A DNA stretch of 64,000 nucleotides from an uncultured Flavobacteriaceae bacterium (GTDB lineage: Bacteria > Bacteroidota > Bacteroidia > Flavobacteriales > Flavobacteriaceae). The notes under the pieces were generated by a model. It saw only the letters and a list, made by a program, of their open reading frames with translations. It made no database searches and was not told the DNA's origin. This document shows, in pieces, positions 34,849-44,125 of the stretch. The stretch is taken from assembly GCA_947497245.1 (NCBI GenBank), contig CANMFO010000003.1, positions 62,001 through 126,000 on the forward strand, in the 5' to 3' direction. Position numbers and translations under genes: made by a program. Positions within the stretch are counted from its first letter, which is position 1, and every line of letters starts with the position of its first letter.

Positions 34849-36660
34849 ATGGAATTAAGCACCCTCGACTACAGCTTTATCATTATATTCTTTTCGATAG
34901 TACTTGGTATTGGAATCTACGTTTCCAAAAAATCCGGGAAAAGCTCCTCCGAGTTTTTTCTCTCGGGAAGAACCATGCCATGGTGGCTCTTGGGCCTGTC
35001 CATGGTGGCCACCACTTTCTCGACCGATACGCCCAATTTGGTGACCGACCTGGTCCGAACCCAAGGGGTATCGGGAAATTGGAGCTGGATGTGCTTTCTG
35101 CTTACCGGCATGCTGACCGTTTTTGTATATGCCAAACTTTGGCGAAAATCGAACTTGAATACCGATTTGGAGTTCTACGAAATTCGGTACGGAGGGAAGG
35201 CGGCAAGTTTCCTGAGAAAGTTTAGGGCCGTATATCTTGGCGTGATCTACAATGTGATCACGATGTCCGCCGTTACCCTGGCGGCCATAAAAATAGGGGG
35301 CGTTATGTTGGGCCTGGAGCCCTGGGAAACGGTAGTTGGTGCAGGTTTGATCACAGTGGTCTTTAGTGCTTTGGGAGGATTCAAAGGTGTCGTATACACC
35401 GATTTCCTGTTGTTTTTTGTTGCCATGGCAGGTGCCATTGGCGCGGCCTATTACTTGGTCAATATTCCCGAGGTAGGGGGGATACAGGCCATAATTGAAA
35501 ACGACAATGTCAAGGACAAATTGAGCATTTTGCCCGATTTCAGCGATAAAAAAGCCGTGATCACCATTCTGGTCATCCCTCTTGCCGTACAATGGTGGAG
35601 TTCTTGGTACCCCGGTGGGGAACCCGGAGGAGGGGGCTATATTGCACAAAGGATGTTGGCCGCCAAGAACGAGAACCATGCGATGGGTGCAACCTTCTTC
35701 TTCAATATCATGCACTATGCCCTTCGACCTTGGCCCTGGATTTTGGTGGCATTGGCCTCCTTGGTCGTTTTCCCCGATGTCTCCAGTATTTCTGCGGCGT
35801 TTCCGAACGTACCGGCCGATAAATTGGGTCATGATCTCGCGTATTCGGCCATGTTGACCAAGTTGCCAAGTGGTCTGTTGGGAGTTGTCCTGGCTTCTTT
35901 GGTGGCGGCCTATATGAGTACCATTTCCACACAGTTGAACTGGGGGTCATCGTATATAGTCTATGATTTTTACAAGCAACAGATCAATCCCGATGCCACC
36001 GAAAAACAAATGGTGGCGGTTGGAAGGATGTCCACGGTAGTTTTAATGGTATTGAGCGCGTTTTTGGCCTTGGCCATGCAGAACGCCATGGGTGTGTTCA
36101 ATCTCCTGTTATCTTTTGGAGCGGGTACAGGATTGATTTTTATCCTGAGATGGTTCTGGTGGCGGATCAACGCGTGGAGTGAAATATCGGCCATGTTTTC
36201 CTCTGGGATATTGGCCATACTTTTGGAGACCACTTCCCTGAAGCCTTTCCTTTTCCATCCAGAAACCGGAATATTGCCCGAATGGGGCGAACTCCCATTT
36301 ATTATGGTGGTCACTTCAGTGGTCTGGGTGGTTGCGACCTTTGTGACCCAACCGGAAACGAAGGAGGTGCTACGAAGTTTCTATAAAAAAATCCAACCGG
36401 GCGGACCCGGCTGGTCCAAAGTGCTCGATGAAGCAAAACAGGACAATGTCGAAATTGAGGATACCAATGAAAAATGGAGCGTCCCATCAGGGATTACCGC
36501 CATGCTTTTAGGGGTCACACTTATCTATTCCGTAATGTTCGCCACCGGATATTGGATCTATGGCAAAACCACTGCGGCCCTCATTTTGACCGGGGTGGTC
36601 TTCGTTTCGGGATTCTTCCTGATACGGGCTTGGAATAAGATGAAGGACCACATTTTGTAA
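34849..36660 (+). CDS. sodium:solute symporter (SSS family)
   Basis: 603 residues, thirteen or more helices. The N-terminal pattern (SGRTMPWWLLGLSMVATTFSTDTPNLV) and the middle AAYMSTISTQLNWGSSYIVYDFY carry the Ser/Thr residues that form the second sodium site in SSS transporters. Bacteroidota use this subgroup for sugars and related solutes. Substrate unknown; the following genes (DUF3052, DUF5009) give no direct clue, although the latter suggests amino-sugar chemistry. Confidence 0.9.
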   Translation: MELSTLDYSFIIIFFSIVLGIGIYVSKKSGKSSSEFFLSGRTMPWWLLGLSMVATTFSTDTPNLVTDLVRTQGVSGNWSWMCFLLTGMLTVFVYAKLWRKSNLNTDLEFYEIRYGGKAASFLRKFRAVYLGVIYNVITMSAVTLAAIKIGGVMLGLEPWETVVGAGLITVVFSALGGFKGVVYTDFLLFFVAMAGAIGAAYYLVNIPEVGGIQAIIENDNVKDKLSILPDFSDKKAVITILVIPLAVQWWSSWYPGGEPGGGGYIAQRMLAAKNENHAMGATFFFNIMHYALRPWPWILVALASLVVFPDVSSISAAFPNVPADKLGHDLAYSAMLTKLPSGLLGVVLASLVAAYMSTISTQLNWGSSYIVYDFYKQQINPDATEKQMVAVGRMSTVVLMVLSAFLALAMQNAMGVFNLLLSFGAGTGLIFILRWFWWRINAWSEISAMFSSGILAILLETTSLKPFLFHPETGILPEWGELPFIMVVTSVVWVVATFVTQPETKEVLRSFYKKIQPGGPGWSKVLDEAKQDNVEIEDTNEKWSVPSGITAMLLGVTLIYSVMFATGYWIYGKTTAALILTGVVFVSGFFLIRAWNKMKDHIL

Positions 36661-36699
36661 GCTTTCAAAATCCGATTTGGGCAAAGTCAACTATTAGGC

Positions 36700-37113
36700 A
36701 TGGAGGCAGGGTATTCAAAAACGCCCTTGGGCAAAAAACTGGGCTTGAAGGAGGAGTTTAAAATCCTGCTATATAACCGGCCCGACCACTATTTTGAGCT
36801 TTTTCAAGATTGGCCCAAGGTGTTTGAGATCTTGGAACCGATCCAAACGGAAAACATTGATTTCGCCCATCTTTTCTGTACCAAAACCGAAGAATTGGAG
36901 GCTGTGCTGCCCAACTACATAACGCCCTTGAAGAAGAACGGATCGATTTGGATCAGTTGGCCGAAGGGAACTTCCAAGATCCCGACCGATCTGAATCGCG
37001 ACAGGATCAGGGAACACGTATTGGGGACCACCGGACTGGTCGATGTAAAAGTGGCCGCCGTGGACCATGATTGGAGCGGACTTAAATTCGTATATCGATT
37101 GACAAATAGATAA
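36700..37113 (+). CDS. DUF3052 protein
   Basis: 137 residues, cytoplasmic, function unknown. The start GYSKTPLGKKLGLKEEFKILL and the central LKKNGSIWISWPKGTSK are typical of DUF3052. The protein resembles half of a methyltransferase-like Rossmann fold but lacks a clear SAM motif. Lies between the symporter and the DUF5009 gene on the same strand with short gaps, probably one transcript. Confidence 0.8.
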   Translation: MEAGYSKTPLGKKLGLKEEFKILLYNRPDHYFELFQDWPKVFEILEPIQTENIDFAHLFCTKTEELEAVLPNYITPLKKNGSIWISWPKGTSKIPTDLNRDRIREHVLGTTGLVDVKVAAVDHDWSGLKFVYRLTNR

Positions 37114-37141
37114 TAGGACCAAGCCAAATAAAACCAAACGA

Positions 37142-38230
37142 ATGAAAAACAGAATACTCTCCGTAGATATTTTTCGGGGCATGACCATTGTACTGATGAT
37201 TTTGGTCAACACCCCCGGAACGTGGTCAAGCGTATATGCACCCTTTCTGCACGCGGAATGGCACGGATATACCCCTACCGATCTCGTATTCCCCTTCTTT
37301 TTGTTCATCGTTGGGACATCGATCTGTTTTTCGTACAAAAACAAGGCCATCAATGCCGCAACTTATAAAAAGATTACCATAAGGAGTTTAAAATTAATTG
37401 GTCTGGGCCTTTTTCTTGGAGCCTTCACCCTTAGTTTTCCGTTCATCAAGGATTTTGCGGACATCCGTTTCCCAGGGGTCCTGCAGCGTATCGGGGTAGT
37501 TTTCTTTTTTGCCTCCATCCTGTTCATCAATGTCAATTGGAAAACACTGGTGGGCATAGCGGTGTTCCTATTGGTGGGCTATTGGCTCTTGATGGGATAT
37601 GTTCCCGTGAACGGAATGGAATCTACTTTTGAACGTGCACCCAACAACCTGGCCAATTATTTGGATGTCAAGGTTTTCGGGACCCATAATTACAAAGCGG
37701 ACTATGATCCCGAAGGGTTGCTGAGCACCATCCCTGCTATTGTAAGTTCGTTGCTGGGAATCTTTACCGGATTGATACTGACCTCCAAACAACCTAAGAA
37801 AGCGACCATTTTGATGGGCCTTGGGGGTTCCTTGTTGATTGTCGGACACGTGTGGGACCTGGTGTTCCCCATCAACAAAGCACTTTGGACCAGCAGTTTT
37901 GTATTGGTCACCGCAGGATGGGCCAACCTGGTCCTGGCCCTGATCTATTATTTGACCGATGTCAAGGGCATCAAGTTTGGCAGTCTGTTCAGCTATGCCG
38001 GGGCCAATGCCATTGTGCTGTACTTTTTGTCCAGTTTTGTCGCCAAGGTCCTGGGGATGATCAAGGTCGATGGGGAGACCTCGCTTCACGGTTGGCTCTT
38101 CGACACCATCTATGTGCACAACTTTATGTCGATGCAGCTCTCTTCCCTGCTTTATGCCCTGACCGTGGTAAGTTTTTATATGCTATTGGCCTACGTGCTG
38201 TACCAAAGGAAGATCTTTATCAAGGTTTGA
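37142..38230 (+). CDS. DUF5009/HGSNAT-like membrane acyltransferase
   Basis: 362 residues, about ten helices. SVDIFRGMTIVLMILVNTPG, HAEWHGYTPTDLVFPFFLFI and the GVLQRIG segment match the bacterial NagX / heparan-alpha-glucosaminide N-acetyltransferase-like family. The His in the HAEWHG segment is the likely acetyl acceptor by family comparison. It may acetylate amino sugars across the inner membrane during glycan recycling; this is inferred from the family. Confidence 0.87.
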   Translation: MKNRILSVDIFRGMTIVLMILVNTPGTWSSVYAPFLHAEWHGYTPTDLVFPFFLFIVGTSICFSYKNKAINAATYKKITIRSLKLIGLGLFLGAFTLSFPFIKDFADIRFPGVLQRIGVVFFFASILFINVNWKTLVGIAVFLLVGYWLLMGYVPVNGMESTFERAPNNLANYLDVKVFGTHNYKADYDPEGLLSTIPAIVSSLLGIFTGLILTSKQPKKATILMGLGGSLLIVGHVWDLVFPINKALWTSSFVLVTAGWANLVLALIYYLTDVKGIKFGSLFSYAGANAIVLYFLSSFVAKVLGMIKVDGETSLHGWLFDTIYVHNFMSMQLSSLLYALTVVSFYMLLAYVLYQRKIFIKV

Positions 38231-38299
38231 CCGCTAGACCAAAACCCGGGAATTTTCGTGATTCGGCCGTGCCGGTTAAATTCGGGCCTGGGTGGCTAT

Positions 38300-38890
38300 T
38301 CAGCAACGATTCTGTATTAGCTTGGCCACGTATTTCCCGATGACGTCAAATTCTAAATTCACCACGGTCCCTACCGTATAGTTTCCGAATCGGGTATGGT
38401 CATAGGTATAGGGAATAATGGCCACCTTAAAGGTATTGACGCCAGAATCTACAACGGTTAGACTGGTACCGTCAATGGTGATCGACCCTTTTTCGATGGT
38501 AGGATGGTCTGTCGATGCGTCGTATTCAAAGGAAAAGATCCAGCTACCGTCTTTCTGTTCCACCGCAGTGCAGGTACCCGTCTGATCAACATGGCCTTGT
38601 ACGATATGGCCGTCCAATCGGGAACCGAGCACCATGGCACGTTCCAGGTTCACTTTTTCACCTTCCTGGAGATCACCCAAATTGGTCTTTTGCAAGGTCT
38701 CTTCGATGGCGGTGACCGTATAGTGATCGGCCTCGACTGAGACTACGGTCAAACAAACCCCGTTATGGGCCACACTCTGGTCAATTTTCAATTCACCGGC
38801 CAGGTCCGTATCGATGGTAATGTGGAGATTGCCCCCATCTTTTTCCAATTGCCGTACCACTCCCAAAGTTTCGATTATTCCCGTAAACAT
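38300..38890 (-). CDS. ribE: riboflavin synthase, alpha chain
   Basis: 196 residues, two tandem lumazine-binding beta-barrel domains (about 1-95 and 96-190). MFTGIIETLG at the start, the GVCLTV turn of domain 1 and the corresponding GTSLTVV of domain 2 are diagnostic. Dismutates dimethyl-ribityllumazine to riboflavin in the cytoplasm. Divergent from pdxA across a 60-base promoter region. Confidence 0.96.
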   Translation of the reverse strand: MFTGIIETLGVVRQLEKDGGNLHITIDTDLAGELKIDQSVAHNGVCLTVVSVEADHYTVTAIEETLQKTNLGDLQEGEKVNLERAMVLGSRLDGHIVQGHVDQTGTCTAVEQKDGSWIFSFEYDASTDHPTIEKGSITIDGTSLTVVDSGVNTFKVAIIPYTYDHTRFGNYTVGTVVNLEFDVIGKYVAKLIQNRC

Positions 38891-38907
38891 CTTCCGTTTA
38901 AATTAAG

Positions 38908-38941
38908 TAGTTTTGTGCTTCACAAGCAAGACACAAAGGTA
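38908..38941. promoter_or_regulatory. overlapping divergent promoters of ribE and pdxA
   Basis: TAGTTTTG on the plus strand (38908-38915) and TACCTTTG on the minus strand (38941-38934) both match TAnnTTTG exactly. Predicted starts, about 38922 (plus) and 38927 (minus), make the two transcripts overlap by a few bases. Between them is TTGTG-CTT-CACAA (38913-38925), a 5-3-5 inverted repeat. Confidence 0.55.
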
Positions 38942-38950
38942 AAGATTATC

Positions 38951-39997
38951 ATGGACGAAAACGGAAAAATAAAATTGGGAATATCCGTTGGGGACCTTAA
39001 TGGGATCGGATGCGAAGTGATACTCAAGACCTTCGAAGATTCCCGGATGCTTGATTTCTGCACCCCCATTATTTTTGCATCGAACAAAACCATATCCTTT
39101 CAAAGGACCGAACTGGGAATTGAGCTCAACTACAACGGTATCGGCGAAGCGGCCAAGGCACTCGACGGCAAGATCAATGTTGTGAATGTCTGGAAAGAGG
39201 TGCCCGAAGTGAAGTTTGGCGAGGCCACGGAAGAAGCTGGGAACTATGCCATACAATCGCTCAAGGCTGCGGTAAGTGCCTTGAAAAATGATGAGATCGA
39301 TGTATTGGTCACCGCGCCGATCAATAAGAACAACGTTCAGGCCGAGGATTTTAAGTTCCCGGGGCATACCGACTACCTCGCCCAGGAACTGGAAGGGGAA
39401 AGTTTGATGTTTATGGTCACCGATGACCTAAAAGTGGGATTGCTTACCGACCATGTTGCCGTCAAGGATGCACCGGCCGCGATCAACCCGATATTGATCC
39501 GCACCAAGGTCCGTACCATGGAAAAATCACTTGTGATGGACTTTGGCATCCGCAGGCCCAAGATAGCCCTCTTGGGCATTAACCCGCATAGCGGGGACAA
39601 CGGGGTCATCGGGCAAGAGGAAGACGAGATTTTAAGACCCGTCATCAAGGAAATGTCCGATGCGGGGCACCTGGTCTTTGGACCGTATGCCGCGGACAGT
39701 TTTTTTGGCTCCGATGGGTATAAAAATTTTGATGCCATTCTTGCTGCCTATCATGATCAGGGCTTGATTCCCTTTAAGACCCTTTCTTTCGGAAAGGGGG
39801 TGAACTTTACCGCGGGACTGTCGAAAGTGCGTACCTCTCCCGATCATGGAACGGCATTTGAAATTGCCGGAAAGGGTGTTGCCGATCCTAGTTCCTTTAA
39901 GGAGGCGGTGTTCACGGCCTTGCACATTTTCAAACACAGGAAAGAGTATCAGGACCTTACCGAGAACACGCTGCAGAAACAGAAAGCGAGACGTTGA
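38951..39997 (+). CDS. pdxA: 4-hydroxythreonine-4-phosphate dehydrogenase
   Basis: 348 residues from the ATG at 38951. Pyridoxal phosphate synthesis (DXP-dependent route), NAD-dependent. ISVGDLNGIGCEV, TAPINKNN and the metal-binding histidines in PGHTDYLA, LTDHVAVKDAP and AYHDQGLIPFK are family marks, as is SPDHGTAFEIAGK. The upstream frame to 38765 overlaps ribE antisense and is rejected. Confidence 0.95.
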   Translation: MDENGKIKLGISVGDLNGIGCEVILKTFEDSRMLDFCTPIIFASNKTISFQRTELGIELNYNGIGEAAKALDGKINVVNVWKEVPEVKFGEATEEAGNYAIQSLKAAVSALKNDEIDVLVTAPINKNNVQAEDFKFPGHTDYLAQELEGESLMFMVTDDLKVGLLTDHVAVKDAPAAINPILIRTKVRTMEKSLVMDFGIRRPKIALLGINPHSGDNGVIGQEEDEILRPVIKEMSDAGHLVFGPYAADSFFGSDGYKNFDAILAAYHDQGLIPFKTLSFGKGVNFTAGLSKVRTSPDHGTAFEIAGKGVADPSSFKEAVFTALHIFKHRKEYQDLTENTLQKQKARR

Positions 39998-40060
39998 TCG
40001 ATGTTTATTTTTGATTTTTTTTACAGGAAAAGGACCATTTTGATATTTAGTCCCCGATAA

Positions 40061-40090
40061 TTGGGATTTATCAAAATAATAGTATCTTTG
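40061..40090 (+). promoter_or_regulatory. promoter of the yceD-rpmF transcript
   Basis: TTG at 40061-40063 and TATCTTTG at 40083-40090 are separated by 19 bases, an exact fit to the Bacteroidota housekeeping promoter. The predicted start is near 40097, 41 bases before the ATG at 40138. Clearest promoter of the window. Confidence 0.75.
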
Positions 40091-40137
40091 CACCCCGTCT
40101 TTTAGATGGGGATTTACGTTGAACCAGGTTGTACAGG

Positions 40138-40668
40138 ATGAAGCATAAGGAATACAGCATTCCTTTCTCAGGATTGAAGCAAGGAAAGCACCGGTTTGGG
40201 TACGTAATCGAAAACAAGTTCTTTGAATCTTTTGGATACGGGGAGTTCAATGGCGCCAAGATTGATTTGGAGGTGGTAATGGACAAATCGAGCACCATGC
40301 TGGAACTGGGGTTCGATGCCAGGGGCACCGTAAATATCGCTTGTGATATAACGAGCGAGCCTTTCGACCTACCCTTGGCCGCAACCATGGACCTGGTGGT
40401 CAAGTTCGGGGAGGCATACAATGACGAAGACGATGAGATCCTGATCATACCCCATGGGGAACATCAGGTAAACATAGCCCAGTACATCTATGAAATGTTG
40501 GTTTTGGCCGTGCCGCAGAAGCGGGTCCACCCAGGAGTGGCCGACGGCACCCTGAAATCGGAGGCACTGGACCGACTCAAGGCATTGCAACCAAAAGAAA
40601 AGCAAGAAAATAAGGAAGAAAGCGATCCGCGATGGGACGCGCTCAAAAAATTAATAACGGATAAATAA
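40138..40668 (+). CDS. yceD: YceD/DUF177 protein (23S rRNA accumulation factor)
   Basis: 176 residues from the ATG at 40138. DUF177 proteins precede rpmF in most bacteria and help 23S rRNA accumulate. Here the Cys pairs of many YceD proteins are missing; CDITSEPFDLPL keeps the core of the motif. The C-terminus (SDPRWDALKKL) is the conserved end. The next gene, rpmF, begins seven bases on. A TTG three codons upstream is a less likely start. Confidence 0.9.
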   Translation: MKHKEYSIPFSGLKQGKHRFGYVIENKFFESFGYGEFNGAKIDLEVVMDKSSTMLELGFDARGTVNIACDITSEPFDLPLAATMDLVVKFGEAYNDEDDEILIIPHGEHQVNIAQYIYEMLVLAVPQKRVHPGVADGTLKSEALDRLKALQPKEKQENKEESDPRWDALKKLITDK

Positions 40669-40675
40669 GTGATCA

Positions 40676-40873
40676 ATGGCACATCCTAAGAGAAAGATAT
40701 CGAAGACCAGAAGGGACAAAAGAAGGACCCACTACAAAGCGGTGGCTCCGACTTTGGCGACCGACCCGACCACTGGAGAAATGCATTTGTTCCACAGGGC
40801 CCATTGGCATGAAGGAAAATTGTACTATAAGGGCCAGGTGTTGATCGACAAAACAGAATCTGTCGACGCGTAG
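40676..40873 (+). CDS. rpmF: 50S ribosomal protein L32
   Basis: 65 residues with the invariant start [20 protein letters not shown]. The zinc-ribbon cysteines of many L32 proteins are replaced ([14 protein letters not shown]), the Cys-free form usual in Bacteroidota. A factor-independent terminator follows 30 bases later, so yceD-rpmF is a closed transcript and fabH has its own promoter. Confidence 0.97.
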   Translation: MAHPKRKISKTRRDKRRTHYKAVAPTLATDPTTGEMHLFHRAHWHEGKLYYKGQVLIDKTESVDA

Positions 40874-40902
40874 GCCCGGCAAGTATTTTGGAAAAGATAG
40901 GG

Positions 40903-40930
40903 CTCCCACTGATCAGGTGGGAGTTTTTTT
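40903..40930 (+). terminator. Rho-independent terminator after rpmF
   Basis: Stem CTCCCAC (40903-40909) pairs with GTGGGAG (40917-40923), loop TGATCAG, followed by seven T. Strong form. Confidence 0.88.
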
Positions 40931-40935
40931 ATGGG

Positions 40936-41012
40936 GTACGACGTACATTTTCAGGACCAAAAATCAAGGGTTCGAAGGTTGAATTTCAACCCGTGTCGCG
41001 CTGAAATTTCAG
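40936..41012. promoter_or_regulatory. cluster of palindromes upstream of fabH
   Basis: Three perfect inverted repeats lie in 77 bases: GTACGACGTAC (40936-40946), GGTTGAATTTCAACC (40977-40991) and CTGAAATTTCAG (41001-41012). The last two share the core TGAA(A)TTTCA. They sit 140-215 bases before the fabH ATG, upstream of an AT-rich stretch that probably holds the promoter. A fatty-acid regulator site is possible but unproven. Confidence 0.4.
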
Positions 41013-41152
41013 AATGGCCGGAATGCTGCCCAACGTATATTCCAATCTCGCTTAAAAACACCATTTTTAAACAAAAAGTCGTTAAAAATCACTAATTTTC
41101 ACGAATTTTGTGGCGCTTTTGAGACTTTTTTGATACAAATCAATTCATTAGA

Positions 41153-42151
41153 ATGGGCAAATTATCGGCAGCTATTACCGCTGTGGGGGCTTATGTTCCG
41201 AACTTTGTACTGACCAACAAAATGTTGGAGGGAATGGTGGAGACCAACGACGAATGGATCACCACCCGGACTGGAATCAAGGAAAGAAGAATCTTAAAGC
41301 CAGAAGAAGGTGAGGGAACCTCTTACCTCGCGATCAAAGCGGCAGAAGACCTGATCGAAAAAAGGCGCCTGGATCCAACAGAAATTGATTTGGTCATGGT
41401 GGCCACAGCTACCCCTGATACACTGGTCGCTTCGACCGCGGCCTACGTGGCGACAAAAATCGGGGCCACGAACGCGTTTGGATACGACCTGTTGGCGGCC
41501 TGTTCCAGTTTTCTTTATGGAATGTCGACCGCGGCCAACTACGTTCAGACCGGAAGGTATAAAAAGGTATTATTGATCGGGGCCGACAAAATGTCGTCCA
41601 TCGTCGACTATACCGATCGCACCACCTGTATTATTTTTGGGGACGGTGCCGGGGCCGCCCTGTTCGAACCCAATGAAGAAGGGCTGGGCTTACAGGACGA
41701 GTACCTGCGATCCAACGGGGTAGGGCGGAATTATCTGAGCATGGATGCCGGGGGATCGTTGATGCCGGCCTCTATGGAAACCGTCAAGAATAGAAAACAC
41801 TATATTTACCAAGATGGCAAATCGGTCTTTAAGTTTGCCGTGAGCAATATGGCCGATGCAGCTGCCCGGATCATGGAGCAGAACGCACTGACCCACGAAG
41901 ATGTGGCCTGGCTGGTGCCCCATCAGGCGAACAAGCGTATTATCGATGCCACGGCGAACAGAATGGGCCTCGATCATGCCAAGGTAATGATGAATATACA
42001 GCGCTATGGCAATACCACCTCGGCGACCCTGCCCTTGTTATTGGCAGACTATGAGGATCAACTTAAAAAAGGTGACAATCTCGTTTTCGCAGCCTTTGGA
42101 GGTGGATTTACATGGGGAGCCATTTATCTGAAATGGGCGTACAACAAATAG
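41153..42151 (+). CDS. fabH: 3-oxoacyl-ACP synthase III (KAS III)
   Basis: 332 residues. The catalytic triad is Cys117 (LLAACSSF), His257 (VPHQANKR) and Asn287 (RYGNTTSATLPL). Starts fatty acid elongation by condensing acetyl-CoA (or a branched acyl-CoA, as is common in Flavobacteria) with malonyl-ACP. Followed 19 bases later by accB, so acyl-chain initiation and malonyl-CoA supply are in one operon. Confidence 0.96.
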   Translation: MGKLSAAITAVGAYVPNFVLTNKMLEGMVETNDEWITTRTGIKERRILKPEEGEGTSYLAIKAAEDLIEKRRLDPTEIDLVMVATATPDTLVASTAAYVATKIGATNAFGYDLLAACSSFLYGMSTAANYVQTGRYKKVLLIGADKMSSIVDYTDRTTCIIFGDGAGAALFEPNEEGLGLQDEYLRSNGVGRNYLSMDAGGSLMPASMETVKNRKHYIYQDGKSVFKFAVSNMADAAARIMEQNALTHEDVAWLVPHQANKRIIDATANRMGLDHAKVMMNIQRYGNTTSATLPLLLADYEDQLKKGDNLVFAAFGGGFTWGAIYLKWAYNK

Positions 42152-42170
42152 GGAACAAAAAATAAATTCC

Positions 42171-42659
42171 ATGGATATAAAAGAAATTCAAAACCTGATC
42201 AAGTTTGTAGCGAAGTCCGGGGCCTCCGAGGTGAAGCTTGAAATGAAGGACCTCAAGATTTCGATTCGAACGGGAGCTTTGGGCAATAGCAACGAGACCA
42301 CCTATGTACAACAGATCCCCGTGGCACAGCAGTTGCCCCCCACGCCTCCCGCACAACCGGAAACGCCGGTGGTGGCCACAGATACGGCTTCAAGTGGAAG
42401 TACCGATGATGACTCCAAGTACATTACCATAAAATCGCCGATCATTGGAACGTTCTATAGAAAACCTTCTCCCGATAAACCTACATTTGTCGAAGTTGGC
42501 GATACCATTGGCAAAGGGGATGTATTGTGCGTCATCGAGGCCATGAAGTTGTTCAACGACATAGAATCGGAGATTTCGGGAAAAATTGTTAAAATATTGG
42601 TAGACGATTCTTCCCCGGTTGAGTTTGACCAGCCCTTGTTCCTGGTAGATCCATCCTAG
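42171..42659 (+). CDS. accB: acetyl-CoA carboxylase biotin carboxyl carrier protein
   Basis: 162 residues. N-terminal helix, a Pro/Ala/Thr-rich linker (residues ~50-80), then the biotinyl domain with the biotin attachment lysine Lys126 in EAMKLFND and the 'thumb' GTFYRKPSPDKPTF. Works with AccC and the carboxyltransferase AccAD, which is not in the window. Confidence 0.96.
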   Translation: MDIKEIQNLIKFVAKSGASEVKLEMKDLKISIRTGALGNSNETTYVQQIPVAQQLPPTPPAQPETPVVATDTASSGSTDDDSKYITIKSPIIGTFYRKPSPDKPTFVEVGDTIGKGDVLCVIEAMKLFNDIESEISGKIVKILVDDSSPVEFDQPLFLVDPS

Positions 42660-42704
42660 GTAAAAAATCAAACCCCCAATTCCGGGCCCGAGGACATGTT
42701 TCTT

Positions 42705-42732
42705 GGGATTTGGAATTTGGGATTTGGAATTT
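42705..42732 (+). repeat. perfect tandem 14-bp duplication upstream of accC
   Basis: GGGATTTGGAATTT occurs twice head to tail (42705-42718, 42719-42732), ending nine bases before the accC ATG. It falls in the accB-accC gap, is AT/G-rich, and could change by slippage. Confidence 0.85.
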
Positions 42733-42741
42733 CAAACAGCT

Positions 42742-44094
42742 ATGTTCAAAAAAATACTGATTGCAAATAGGGGGGAAATAGCCTTGCGCGTTATCCGTAC
42801 CTGCAAAGAAATGGGAATCAAAACGGTAGCGGTCTATTCCAAAGCCGATGAAGAGAGCCTACATGTGCGTTTTGCTGACGAGGCTGTTTGCATTGGCCCG
42901 GCTCCGAGCAGTGAATCCTACCTCAAAATCCCCAATATCATTGCGGCCGCCGAGATTACCAATGCAGACGCGATTCACCCCGGATATGGGTTTTTATCCG
43001 AAAATTCGAAGTTTTCAAGGATCTGCGCCGAGCACGATATCAAGTTCATTGGAGCCTCTGGGGAACATATCGACAAGATGGGCGATAAGGCCACTGCAAA
43101 GGAAACGATGAAAAAGGCCGGCGTGCCCACCGTTCCAGGTTCCGAAGGACTTCTTAAGGATGTGGCCGATGCCAAGAAGATAGCCAAAAAAATGGGTTAC
43201 CCCGTAATGATCAAGGCCACTGCGGGCGGTGGCGGTAAGGGGATGCGGGCCGTATGGTCCGAAGAAGATATGGAAGAGCTATATGAGAGCGCGGTCCAGG
43301 AAGCGTCCGCCGCGTTCGGAAATGGCGCCATGTACATGGAAAAACTCATTGAGGAACCAAGGCATATCGAAATACAGATTGTGGGCGACCAGTACGGAAA
43401 AGCATGTCACCTTTCCGAAAGGGACTGTTCCGTTCAACGGCGTCACCAAAAACTGACCGAGGAGACCCCCTCTCCCTTTATGACGGACAAACTGCGCGAT
43501 GATATGGGGAAAGCGGCCGTAAAGGCGGCCGAGTTCATTAAATATGAGGGTGCCGGGACAGTCGAATTTTTAGTGGATAAGCACCGAAATTTCTACTTTA
43601 TGGAGATGAACACCCGTATCCAAGTAGAACACCCGATCACAGAACAGGTAATTGATTACGATTTGATCCGGGAACAGATTCTGGTAGCCGGAGGCGTGCC
43701 CATTTCAGGCAAGAACTATGTGCCAAAACTACATTCCATAGAATGTAGGGTCAATGCAGAGGATCCCTATAACGATTTCAGGCCCTCTCCTGGGAAGATT
43801 ACCACCCTTCACACCCCCGGGGGACATGGGATACGCTTGGACACCCATGTGTATAGCGGGTATATCATTCCTCCCAACTACGACTCCATGATTGCCAAAT
43901 TGATCACCACCGCGCAGACCCGTGAAGAGGCGATCAACAAAATGAAACGGGCCCTGGACGAGTTTGTGATCGAGGGGATAAAAACTACCATCCCATTCCA
44001 CCGCCAGTTGATGGACCATCCCGATTATCTTGCCGGAAACTATACCACCAAGTTCATGGAGGATTTCGAAATGGATTCCCCGCCCGAAGAGTAG
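42742..44094 (+). CDS. accC: acetyl-CoA carboxylase biotin carboxylase
   Basis: 450 residues from the ATG at 42742 ([17 protein letters not shown]). ATP-grasp fold: glycine-rich loop [24 protein letters not shown], and the catalytic [16 protein letters not shown]. Carboxylates the biotin on AccB. The longer frame from 42703 runs through the tandem repeat and adds no family sequence. A poly-T element follows the stop. Confidence 0.96.
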   Translation: MFKKILIANRGEIALRVIRTCKEMGIKTVAVYSKADEESLHVRFADEAVCIGPAPSSESYLKIPNIIAAAEITNADAIHPGYGFLSENSKFSRICAEHDIKFIGASGEHIDKMGDKATAKETMKKAGVPTVPGSEGLLKDVADAKKIAKKMGYPVMIKATAGGGGKGMRAVWSEEDMEELYESAVQEASAAFGNGAMYMEKLIEEPRHIEIQIVGDQYGKACHLSERDCSVQRRHQKLTEETPSPFMTDKLRDDMGKAAVKAAEFIKYEGAGTVEFLVDKHRNFYFMEMNTRIQVEHPITEQVIDYDLIREQILVAGGVPISGKNYVPKLHSIECRVNAEDPYNDFRPSPGKITTLHTPGGHGIRLDTHVYSGYIIPPNYDSMIAKLITTAQTREEAINKMKRALDEFVIEGIKTTIPFHRQLMDHPDYLAGNYTTKFMEDFEMDSPPEE

Positions 44095-44125
44095 CGGAAA
44101 TCCCCGAAAGTTTACCGTTTTTTTT
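44095..44125 (+). terminator. probable terminator after accC
   Basis: An imperfect stem (CGGAAA at 44095-44100 with TTTACCG at 44111-44117, one bulge) is followed directly by eight T (44118-44125). It starts one base after the accC stop. The T-run is good, the stem weak. Confidence 0.5.

Noticed and set aside
38765-38950. 62-residue extension of pdxA
   Set aside because: It is antisense to the start of ribE and upstream of an exact promoter element; the PdxA fold begins at 38951.
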